A stretch of DNA of 6,848 nt from Pseudomonadota bacterium. Its GTDB lineage: Bacteria; Myxococcota_A; Polyangia; Polyangiales; Sandaracinaceae. The notes beneath the pieces were generated by a model. It saw only the letters and a program-made list of their open reading frames with translations, was not told the origin of the DNA and did no database searches. The stretch is taken from positions 1 to 6,848 of the forward strand of contig JAEZBP010001232.1 in the NCBI GenBank assembly GCA_023427125.1, written 5' to 3'. Below, piece by piece: positions 1 to 6,848 of this stretch. The position numbers and the translations under genes were made by a program. Position 1 is the first letter of the stretch, and every line of letters starts with the position of its first letter.

Positions 1-138
1 CCCCCCCCCGGGGCGCGCCGGGGGGTCCGAGCGCCGGGAGGCGCGAGGGCCGTTCTTCGCCGGTGGGCTCCGTCATCGGGGGAGGTGCCTATCACGTCGC
101 GTGCGCCGCGACGAGGGAGGGGGAGTGGGAACGAAGCC
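1..138. other. Non-coding region downstream of the rpsA terminator
   Basis: No convincing gene is visible here. It opens with a run of nine C followed by a G/C-only stretch that can self-pair. A hairpin with a perfect 7-bp stem and 5-nt loop lies at 95-113 (CGTCGCG / CGCGACG) but has no T-tract on either side, so I do not call it a terminator. Reading frames crossing this stretch are arginine-rich, typical of translating GC-rich non-coding DNA. The next gene must lie to the left of the window. Confidence 0.5.
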
Positions 139-169
139 AAAAGGCCGGCCCCTCGCGGAGCCGGCCCTT
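139..169 (-). terminator. Intrinsic terminator after rpsA
   Basis: On the minus strand, 29 nt after the rpsA stop codon, the sequence folds into a GC-rich stem of about 10 bp: arms 160-169 and 140-149, including one G-T wobble, with a 10-nt loop at 150-159. The 3' arm ends in a TTTT run (139-142 read on the minus strand). The T-tract is short and overlaps the stem base, but position and strength fit a rho-independent terminator closing the operon. The gene that often follows rpsA in gammaproteobacteria (ihfB) is therefore not co-transcribed here. Confidence 0.75.
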
Positions 170-198
170 CGGGGATCACGAGCGAGGCGCCTGTGGGA

Positions 199-1986
<1,788 letters not shown>

Positions 1987-2275
1987 GAGCTCGTTGTGCC
2001 TTTCTGATTCGGGGAAAAACGTTGTGTCAGGGGTTGACCGGACTTGGCCCGCTGGGGCGTTCAACTCGTTGCAACCTGCGGCCCTCGGCTCGAATCACGC
2101 GCCTCGGGAAACCGCACCACCATGACCGGTGGCGTTCGGATCGGGAACGTCGGATGTGGACTGCGCCTCGAACACGGCGCCTGGAACGACGCGCGCTCGG
2201 GGCGCGCAGAAGACAGGGCAAGATGGTTCCCCGGGGTCCGGGGGGGTGAATCGGTAGCAGCGCGCAGAGAGCCTG
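1987..2275 (-). other. cmk-rpsA intergenic region / rpsA leader
   Basis: This 289-bp gap separates the cmk stop from the rpsA start and holds no gene I can support. On the minus strand it contains a 6-bp-stem hairpin at 2229-2243 (CCCCGG / CCGGGG), a second at 2191-2207 (GCGCGC arms, 5-nt loop) and an 8-bp palindrome GTTGCAAC at 2068-2075. Neither hairpin is followed by a T-run, so neither is called a terminator. The stretch nearest rpsA is noticeably more A/T-rich, including a TTTTT run at about 2015-2019. An internal promoter or S1 autoregulatory leader is plausible, since E. coli rpsA has its own promoter and S1 represses its own mRNA, but I see no confident -35/-10 pair. Confidence 0.5.
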
Positions 2276-2971
2276 TCAATCGGTCGCGGACCGCGCGCGC
2301 ACCACGTCGGCGACCAGCGCCGCGAGGCGATCCACCACGGCGTCGAGCCCGAGCGTGCTGGTGTCGAGGTACACCGCGTCGTCGGCGCGGCGCAGCGGCG
2401 CCACCGCTCGCGTACTGTCGCGCTCGTCGCGCTCCTCGATCTCGCGCCGCACCGCATCGAGGTCTCTCTGCACGCCTCGGGCCATGAGCTCGTCCGCGCG
2501 CCGGGCCGCGCGCGCATCGGTGGACGCGGTGAGGAAGACCTTCACGTCCGCGTCGGGGAAGACCACCGTGCCGATGTCCCGCCCCTCCATCACCACGCCG
2601 CCCTCGCGCCCCATCGCGCGCTGCACGCCGAGCAGCGCCTCGCGGACCTCGGGGTGGGCCGAGACACGGCTGGCGCCCTGCGAGATGTCCTCGATGCGGA
2701 TGTCCGCCGAGCGGTCTCGGCCGTCCACGAAGAGAGGGGGCCGCTCGCTCTCGCCGGCGCCGAAGCGCAGCGAGAGGCCGCGCGCGAGGGCGCCGAGCGC
2801 CGGGCCGTCGGACCACGAGAGATCGCGCTCTCTCGCCACGAGCGCGACAGCCCGATACAGGGCCCCGGTGTCGATGAGCACGTAGCCGAGCCGGTCCGCG
2901 AGGAGGCGGGCCGCCGTGCTCTTGCCCGCGCCGGCGGGCCCGTCGATCGCGATGACCGGCAGGCGGCTCAT
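2276..2971 (-). CDS. cmk: (d)CMP kinase (cytidylate kinase)
   Basis: Cytidylate kinase phosphorylates CMP and dCMP with ATP to give CDP and dCDP in the cytoplasm. The 231-aa product, close to the family's usual length, starts with the typical strand VIAIDGPAGAGKST, whose P-loop (residues 11-19) binds ATP. It is followed by IDTGALYRA (33-41) of the NMP-binding region, then MEGRDIGTVVFPDADVKVFL (about 130-150) and the LID/ERDERDSTR segment with the closing YLDTS motif. The ATG at 2971 overlaps the aroA stop as ATGA, and a GGAAG about 7 nt upstream can serve as ribosome binding site, so translational coupling to aroA is likely. A longer in-frame opening of 26 residues upstream is Arg-rich, lies inside aroA and is rejected. 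The neighbours aroA and rpsA are the family's classic ones. Confidence 0.96.
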   Translation of the reverse strand: MSRLPVIAIDGPAGAGKSTAARLLADRLGYVLIDTGALYRAVALVARERDLSWSDGPALGALARGLSLRFGAGESERPPLFVDGRDRSADIRIEDISQGASRVSAHPEVREALLGVQRAMGREGGVVMEGRDIGTVVFPDADVKVFLTASTDARAARRADELMARGVQRDLDAVRREIEERDERDSTRAVAPLRRADDAVYLDTSTLGLDAVVDRLAALVADVVRARSATD

Positions 2972-4317
2972 GGCGCGTCTTCCACCCGAATGTCGGCTCC
3001 GAGCGACGCGAGCAGCTCGGCGAACGCGGGGAAGCTCGTGTCGACGCACCCCACGTCGTGCACGATGGTCTCGCCCTCGGCGGCGAGCCCGAGGACCGCG
3101 CCCATCATCGCGATGCGGTGATCGCCGAGGCTCTCCACCTCGGCGCCTCGGAGCGCGGCGCCGCCGTGCACGTGCATGCCGTCCGAGAGCTCGGTGCAGT
3201 CCACCCCGAACGCCTTGAGCACGCCCGCCGAGGCGGCGAGCCGATCGCTCTCCTTCACGCGGAGCTCCTCGGCGTCGCGCACGTCGGTGCGGCCTCCAGC
3301 CGCCGCCGCGATCGCGGAGAACGCGGGCACCTCGTCGATCATCCGCGTGAGGAGCTCACCACCGATCGCGCCGGCCCCGAGCGGGCCGTGGCGCACGCAC
3401 AGCTCGCCGACGGGCTCGGCCCCCGCGCCCTCCCCTCGCGGCACCACCTCGACTCCGGCGCGCATCGTCCGCAGCGCGTCGAGGATCCCCGTGCGTGTCG
3501 GGTTGAGGCCCACGCCCTCGAGCGTGACCTCGCTCCCGGGCACCATGAGCGCCGCCGCGATCAGGAACGCGGCGCTCGAGATGTCGCCCGGCACCTCCCA
3601 GTCGAAGCCGTCCCAGCGCACCTCGCCCTCGCTCGGATCGAGCACGGCGACCGGGCCCTCCACCCGGATCGGGATCGAGAGCGCGTACATCATCCGCTCG
3701 GTGTGATCGCGGCTGACGACCGGCTCCGCGATCGCGGTGAGGCCGCGTGCGTAGAGCCCGCTCAGCAAGAGGCAGCTCTTGACCTGCGCGCTCGCGACCG
3801 GCGAGGCGTACTCGAGCGCGATCAGCCCCTCGTCCTCGAGCTGCGGCGCGATGCGGATCGGCGGATAGAGCTCGCCCTCCGTCGCGCCGTTGCTGCCCGC
3901 GATGTGCGCGCCGCGGGCGCGGAGCGGCTCGATCACCCGGCGCATCGGGCGGCGGGTGAGCGACTCGTCCCCGACGAGCGTCGAGCCGAAGCGCTGGCCC
4001 GCGAGGAGGCCCGCGAGGAGACGCATCGTGGTGCCGCTGTTGCCGCAGTCGAGCGGGCGCTTGGGCATCGAGAGCCCGTGGAGGCCGACGCCCTCGACGG
4101 TGGCGCTCGCGCCGTCGACGTCGATCGAGACGCCCATCTCGCGGAACGCCTGCGCGGTCGCGAGATTGTCGAGCCCGCCCGAGAGGTTCGTGATCGTCGA
4201 GCGGCCCTCGGCGAGCGCGCCGAAGATCAGCGCGCGGTGGCCGACCGACTTGTCGCCGGGGACCCGCGCGCGGCCGCGCAGCGGGCGGCCGCCTTGAATG
4301 CGAAAGCGGCGACTCAT
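2968..4317 (-). CDS. aroA: 3-phosphoshikimate 1-carboxyvinyltransferase (EPSP synthase)
   Basis: EPSP synthase transfers the enolpyruvyl group of PEP to shikimate-3-phosphate, the sixth step of the shikimate pathway. The 449-aa protein has the expected length and motifs: GDKSVGHRA (21-29, with the substrate-binding Lys23), CGNSGTTMR (91-99), TRRPM (121-125), SAQVKSCLLLSGL (176-188), PGDISSAAF (243-251), IDEVPAFSAIA (327-337, with the catalytic-type Asp328), RVKESDR (353-359) and DHRIAM (399-404). The residue matching E. coli Gly96 is glycine (Gly95). Several segments (SAQVKS, RDHTE, NPTRTG) resemble the Bacillus/class II branch. The ATG at 4317 overlaps the hisC stop as ATGA, and no clear Shine-Dalgarno lies upstream, so it probably depends on coupling to hisC. 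It overlaps cmk by 4 bp at its 3' end. Some authors name the gene in this position aroF. Confidence 0.96.
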   Translation of the reverse strand: MSRRFRIQGGRPLRGRARVPGDKSVGHRALIFGALAEGRSTITNLSGGLDNLATAQAFREMGVSIDVDGASATVEGVGLHGLSMPKRPLDCGNSGTTMRLLAGLLAGQRFGSTLVGDESLTRRPMRRVIEPLRARGAHIAGSNGATEGELYPPIRIAPQLEDEGLIALEYASPVASAQVKSCLLLSGLYARGLTAIAEPVVSRDHTERMMYALSIPIRVEGPVAVLDPSEGEVRWDGFDWEVPGDISSAAFLIAAALMVPGSEVTLEGVGLNPTRTGILDALRTMRAGVEVVPRGEGAGAEPVGELCVRHGPLGAGAIGGELLTRMIDEVPAFSAIAAAAGGRTDVRDAEELRVKESDRLAASAGVLKAFGVDCTELSDGMHVHGGAALRGAEVESLGDHRIAMMGAVLGLAAEGETIVHDVGCVDTSFPAFAELLASLGADIRVEDAP

Positions 4318-5399
4318 GGGAAGGAGAGCTCTCGCACCGCGCCGAGGAGGCGATCGTTCTCCTCCGGGAGGCCGACCGTGATGCGCAGCCAGGTGTCGAT
4401 CGGCGCGGGCATCGGCCGGATGATGACACCCATCCGCAAGAGGCGCTCGAAGACCTCCGGGCCGGGCCGTCCGAAGTTCGCGAGGACGAAGTTGGCCTGA
4501 CTCGGGGCCACCTCGAGGCCGAGCGCGACGAGCTCGCTCGTCAGGCGCGCGCGCTCCTCACGGTTGAGCGCGACGTAGCGGGCCACGTGGGCGTCGTCCT
4601 CGAGCGCGGCGCGCGCGGCGATCTGCCCGAGGCTGCCGACGTTGAAGGGCGCGCGGGTGCGGTTGAGATAGCCGACCACCGGAGGGCGAGCGATCGCGTA
4701 GCCGACGCGGAGCGCCGCGAGGCCGTAGGCCTTCGAGAAGGTGCGCAGCACCATCAGCCGCTCGCGCAGCTCGCGCAGCTCGAGCGCGCTCGCGTAGTCG
4801 GGCGCGTCCGCGAACTGCACGTAGGCCTCGTCGATCACGGCGAGCACCGCGGGCGGGAGCTCGCGCAAGAGCTTCGTGAGCGCCGCGCGGCCCACGTGGG
4901 TGCCGGTCGGGTTGTTCGGGTTCGCGAGGAAGAGGACGCGCGTCTCCGGGCGCACGCGCGCGAGCATCGCGTCGATGTCCCAGTAGAGGTTCTCGCGCAG
5001 CGGCACCACGTCGAAGGGGACGTTCGCGGCGACGAGGCCGAGGTGGTAGCAGACGAAGCTCGGGGCGCCGATGACCGCGTGATCGGCGGGCGAGGCGTAG
5101 GTGCGACAGATCAGATCGATGAGCTCGTTCGAGCCGTTGCCCACCACGAGCTCGTCGCGCTCGATCCCGTGGTGCGCGGCGAGCGCGCTCCGCAGGGTGT
5201 ACGCCGCCGCGTCGGGGTAGCGGTGCACGCTCGCATGCTCGCGCAGCGCCGCGAGCGCTCTCGGCGAGGGGCCGAGCGGGCTCTCGTTCGACGCCAGCTT
5301 CAAGGCGTTCTTGATGCCGAGCTCGCGCTCGAGCTCCTCCACCGGCTTGCCCGGGCTGTAGGGAGTGAGGCGCTCAACGTACGGCGGGATCAGGCTCAC
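4314..5399 (-). CDS. hisC: HisC-family PLP aminotransferase (histidinol-phosphate / aromatic)
   Basis: This is a fold-type I, PLP-dependent aminotransferase of the HisC family (361 aa from the chosen start, normal length). Visible motifs are LASNESPLGPSP near residues 35-46, GNGSNELIDL (87-96), ANPNNPTGT (159-167), IDEAYVQF (189-196), and TFSKAYGLAALRVGYA (220-235), whose Lys223 should form the PLP Schiff base. A C-terminal WLRITVG carries the substrate carboxylate-binding Arg339. I place the start at GTG 5399 because GAGGAG sits 5 nt upstream and the protein then begins with the family-like SLIPPYVERL; an in-frame extension to 5510 adds 37 residues without HisC character. HisC catalyses glutamate-dependent transamination of histidinol phosphate, and many members also accept phenylpyruvate and hydroxyphenylpyruvate. 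Its place between a pheA-like gene and aroA, with no other his genes in view, favours an aromatic role. It overlaps aroA by ATGA. Confidence 0.93.
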   Translation of the reverse strand: MSLIPPYVERLTPYSPGKPVEELERELGIKNALKLASNESPLGPSPRALAALREHASVHRYPDAAAYTLRSALAAHHGIERDELVVGNGSNELIDLICRTYASPADHAVIGAPSFVCYHLGLVAANVPFDVVPLRENLYWDIDAMLARVRPETRVLFLANPNNPTGTHVGRAALTKLLRELPPAVLAVIDEAYVQFADAPDYASALELRELRERLMVLRTFSKAYGLAALRVGYAIARPPVVGYLNRTRAPFNVGSLGQIAARAALEDDAHVARYVALNREERARLTSELVALGLEVAPSQANFVLANFGRPGPEVFERLLRMGVIIRPMPAPIDTWLRITVGLPEENDRLLGAVRELSFP

Positions 5400-5410
5400 T
5401 TCGGCTCCTC
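5400..5410 (-). promoter_or_regulatory. Strong ribosome binding site fixing the hisC start
   Basis: GAGGAG (5405-5410 on the minus strand) stands 5 nt before the GTG at 5399. It is the best Shine-Dalgarno sequence in the window and decides the hisC start. The adjacent CTCC (5412-5415), part of a direct repeat, could pair with its GGAG across a 3-nt loop and partly mask it. Confidence 0.8.
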
Positions 5411-5468
5411 GGGAGAATCGATGCTTGCGCAAGCACGCGGCGACCGGGGGAGGCCCCGGGAGAATCGA
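5410..5468 (-). repeat. Structured pheA-hisC spacer: 12-bp direct repeat, palindrome, hairpin
   Basis: The 116-bp gap between pheA and hisC carries three overlapping structures. A perfect 12-bp direct repeat (cgggagaatcga on the plus strand) occurs at 5410-5421 and 5457-5468. Between the copies is a perfect 14-bp palindrome TGCTTGCGCAAGCA at 5422-5435. A 6-bp-stem, 4-nt-loop hairpin (CCGGGG / CCCCGG) lies at 5444-5459. The right-hand repeat copy overlaps the hairpin, and the left-hand copy abuts the hisC ribosome binding site. The palindrome could be an operator; the hairpins could affect read-through or translation. No T-tract follows, so it is not called a terminator. Function is unknown. 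Confidence 0.65.
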
Positions 5469-5515
5469 CGCGAGAGATGTTGCACGCGGGTAGCGCGCGA
5501 CCAGCATCACTGGCT

Positions 5516-6598
5516 TCAGAGCGAAGGCCTAGGGTAGCTGCCCAGGACCTTCACGTGGCGGCTGACCGCGCGCACCTCCTCGACGGCGGTGAGCACCGTG
5601 CGATCGGTCACGTGCCCGTCCAACTCGAGGATGAAGAGGTAGCGCCAGCTGGCGCCTCGCGCGGGCCGCGACTCGATGCGCGTCAGGTTGATGCCGCGCT
5701 CGGCGAAGGGCTGGAGCGCGTGGTGGAGCGAGCCCGGCCCCTCGCCGACCGCGAGCGCGAGCACCGTGCGATCCTGGCCGGTCTTGGCCGGGTGCTCGTG
5801 GCCGATGACGACGAAGCGCGTCTCGACGTTCGTGCGATCCTCGATGCGCTCGCGCACCCGGCGCAGGCCCTGGGGATCCTCCTCGGACCACCCCGCCACG
5901 ACGGCGGCCGCGCCGTGATCCTCCGCCGCGAGCTGCGCGGCGACGAGGCCCGAGCGCACGTCGAGCAGCGCCGCGCGCGGGAAGTCGCGCTTGAGCCCGA
6001 TCTCGCACGCCGCGATGGCCGCGCCGGTCGCGTAGATCTTCTCCACGTCGGCCTGGTTGCCGGTCTTGCTGACGAGATCGTAGGTGCAGGGGATGGTGAT
6101 CTCCGCGCAGATGCGCGCGTCGTTCACGACCAGCGCGTCGAGGGTCGCGCTCAGCGCGCCGTCACTCGACGTCTCGAAGGGGACCACGCCGAAGGAGCTG
6201 CGCTTGCGCGCCACGTCGTCGAAGACCTCGGCCACTCCGTCGTGCGCCTCGAAGAGCGCGCTCGAGCCGAAGTGCCGCCGCGCGGCCACGTGCGCGAACC
6301 CGCCCTCGGCGCCGAGCACCGCCACACGGACCGGCGCCATCATGCGCGTACACGCGCCGAGCACCTCGCGGAGGGCGAGCTCGAGCGCGTCGCGCGGGAA
6401 GTGCTTCACGGACTCGAGCGCGAGCTGCACGACGTCCGCCGTCGACGGAAGCGCGTAGTACGCGTCCGGCACGCGCTCGCGCAGCGCGATGAAGTCCTGC
6501 ACCGCCTTGGCGCGCGCATCGAGCGCCCCCACGAGCTGCCGATCCGCCTCCTCGGCGGCCGCGCGTACCCTCGCGAACTCGTCCTTCTCGTCGGCCAT
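5516..6598 (-). CDS. pheA: P-protein-like: degenerate chorismate mutase, prephenate dehydratase and ACT domains
   Basis: The 360-aa product has the bifunctional P-protein layout: an AroQ-type helical chorismate mutase-like domain (about 5-86), a prephenate dehydratase fold (about 91-266) and an ACT domain (about 277-355). Dehydratase landmarks are VAVLGAEGGFAHVAA (92-106), GVVPFETSSDG (137-147) and ETRFVVIG (259-266), where Thr260 matches the catalytic Thr of the TRF motif. The ACT domain keeps GSLHHAL (289-295) and ESRP (309-312), the phenylalanine-binding signature. Oddities: the usual ENS/ENT is ETS, the usual SHPQ...QC block is ATGA...AC (190-198), and the mutase domain lacks the usual R-E pair (ST at 52-53). 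Catalysis is therefore uncertain, although context argues for a phenylalanine pathway role. The start is uncertain: I chose ATG 6598, but an in-frame GTG at 6640 would add 14 residues, and neither has a clear ribosome binding site. Confidence 0.85.
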   Translation of the reverse strand: MADEKDEFARVRAAAEEADRQLVGALDARAKAVQDFIALRERVPDAYYALPSTADVVQLALESVKHFPRDALELALREVLGACTRMMAPVRVAVLGAEGGFAHVAARRHFGSSALFEAHDGVAEVFDDVARKRSSFGVVPFETSSDGALSATLDALVVNDARICAEITIPCTYDLVSKTGNQADVEKIYATGAAIAACEIGLKRDFPRAALLDVRSGLVAAQLAAEDHGAAAVVAGWSEEDPQGLRRVRERIEDRTNVETRFVVIGHEHPAKTGQDRTVLALAVGEGPGSLHHALQPFAERGINLTRIESRPARGASWRYLFILELDGHVTDRTVLTAVEEVRAVSRHVKVLGSYPRPSL

Positions 6599-6687
6599 GT
6601 CCGAGCGCGAGTCTAGCGCGCAGAGGGCGCGCGCGCCCACCGCGAGCGGTCATCGGTGTTCGCGCGTTCGCGCACGGACGGGATCGG
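6599..6687. other. pheA upstream region
   Basis: This short non-coding stretch directly upstream of pheA is where an operon promoter would be expected. A perfect 14-bp GC palindrome lies at 6625-6638 (GGGCGCGCGCGCCC) and an ACCGC-GA-GCGGT inverted repeat at 6639-6650, side by side. A TAGACT resembling a -10 box occurs on the minus strand at about 6611-6616, but no matching -35 is seen at the right distance, so no promoter is called. Confidence 0.4.
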
Positions 6688-6834
6688 ACGCGCGATCGGA
6701 TTCGAACCGCAAGTTTCGCACAGAGGCGCAGAGGCGCAGAGGCGTAGAGGCGCAGAGGCGCAGAGAAGTGGTTCTTGGATCCGAAGGTTCTTGTTCCTCT
6801 GCGTCTCCTGAGAAACAGATCCGAGATCGCGCGT
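6688..6834. repeat. Imperfect foldback (inverted-repeat) element upstream of pheA
   Basis: Three nested pairs of complementary segments face each other. Outer: ACGCGCGATCGGAT at 6688-6701 against ATCCGAGATCGCGCGT at 6819-6834, complementary except for a 2-nt insertion. Middle: GTTTC at 6713-6717 against GAAAC at 6812-6816. Inner: GAGGCGCAGAG at 6755-6765 against CTCTGCGTCTC at 6797-6807, 11 bp with one G-T. The central loop (6766-6796) holds GGTTCTTG twice (6770-6777 and 6786-6793) around a GGATCC. There is no transposase or coding capacity. It looks like a small MITE- or REP-like foldback element; mobility is inference. Confidence 0.65.
6721..6765. repeat. 8-bp tandem repeat (CAGAGGCG), about 5.6 copies
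   Basis: The unit CAGAGGCG repeats at 6721, 6729, 6737, 6745 (first base changed to T) and 6753, with a partial sixth copy CAGAG at 6761-6765. It forms the left arm of the foldback element and its last copies pair with the single complementary copy at 6797-6807. The unit resembles CACAGAGG/CAGAGGC-type intergenic repeats that I recall from several high-GC bacterial genomes; I could not verify this here. Confidence 0.93.
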
Positions 6835-6848
6835 GAACGTTCGGTCCC

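Noticed and set aside
1987..2064. Longer rpsA beginning at TTG 2064
   Set aside because: The added 26 residues are not S1-like, and the ATG at 1986 gives the normal N-terminal length before domain 1.
2229..2243. GC hairpin after cmk as an intrinsic terminator
   Set aside because: The stem is short and no T-run follows on the minus strand.
3058..4500. 480-codon open frame on the plus strand antisense to aroA
   Set aside because: Low-complexity Arg/Ala/Glu/His translation; the opposite strand encodes an unmistakable EPSP synthase.
5400..5510. Longer hisC beginning at GTG 5510
   Set aside because: The extra 37 residues do not resemble the HisC N-terminus, and a strong ribosome binding site directly precedes GTG 5399.
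5477..6616. 379-codon open frame on the plus strand antisense to pheA
   Set aside because: Same shadow pattern; no motifs, and the minus strand carries PheA-like domains along the whole length.
6698..6708. tRNA T-loop-like sequence GGTTCGAATCC on the minus strand
   Set aside because: Only three base pairs of a T-stem form, and no acceptor stem, anticodon arm or CCA end can be placed around it.
6721..6765. Tandem array as a possible CRISPR
   Set aside because: Units are 8 bp with no spacers; this is a simple tandem repeat.

Overview
The window is a high-GC chromosomal segment in which every supported gene lies on the minus strand. Read in transcription order (right to left) they are a PheA-like P-protein, hisC, aroA, cmk and rpsA. 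This order is a version of the conserved proteobacterial 'supraoperon' pheA-hisC-(tyrA)-aroA-cmk-rpsA, which joins aromatic amino acid synthesis to pyrimidine nucleotide supply and translation. The very high GC content, the six-domain ribosomal protein S1 and the gene order suggest a myxobacterium-like lineage (Myxococcota / former Deltaproteobacteria). That placement is inference; nothing here fixes the species.

Layout by region. 1-198: a non-coding tail downstream of rpsA with a good intrinsic terminator at 139-169. 199-1986: rpsA (30S ribosomal protein S1, 595 aa). 1987-2275: a 289-bp gene-free leader/spacer upstream of rpsA. 2276-2971: cmk (cytidylate kinase). 2968-4317: aroA (EPSP synthase), which overlaps cmk by 4 bp. 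4314-5399: hisC-type PLP aminotransferase, which overlaps aroA by 4 bp; its start is best placed at a GTG behind a strong ribosome binding site. 5400-5515: a structured spacer with a 12-bp direct repeat, a 14-bp perfect palindrome and a GC hairpin. 5516-6598: PheA-like protein with chorismate mutase-like, prephenate dehydratase and ACT domains. 6599-6848: non-coding, holding an approximately 147-bp imperfect foldback element whose left arm carries an 8-bp tandem repeat.

How the genes work together: AroA makes EPSP, the precursor of chorismate. A PheA-type protein would turn prephenate into phenylpyruvate, and the HisC-type aminotransferase could transaminate phenylpyruvate (and/or histidinol phosphate). 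The ACT domain would sense phenylalanine. Cmk supplies (d)CDP, and S1 brings mRNA to the ribosome.

The most interesting observations are two. First, the PheA-like protein keeps an apparently intact phenylalanine-sensing ACT domain but lacks several residues normally conserved in both of its catalytic domains. Second, the foldback repeat element upstream of it appears to have expanded in one arm by about five 8-bp units. The genes are otherwise ordinary core genes; I see no defence system, phage, CRISPR or transposase gene.
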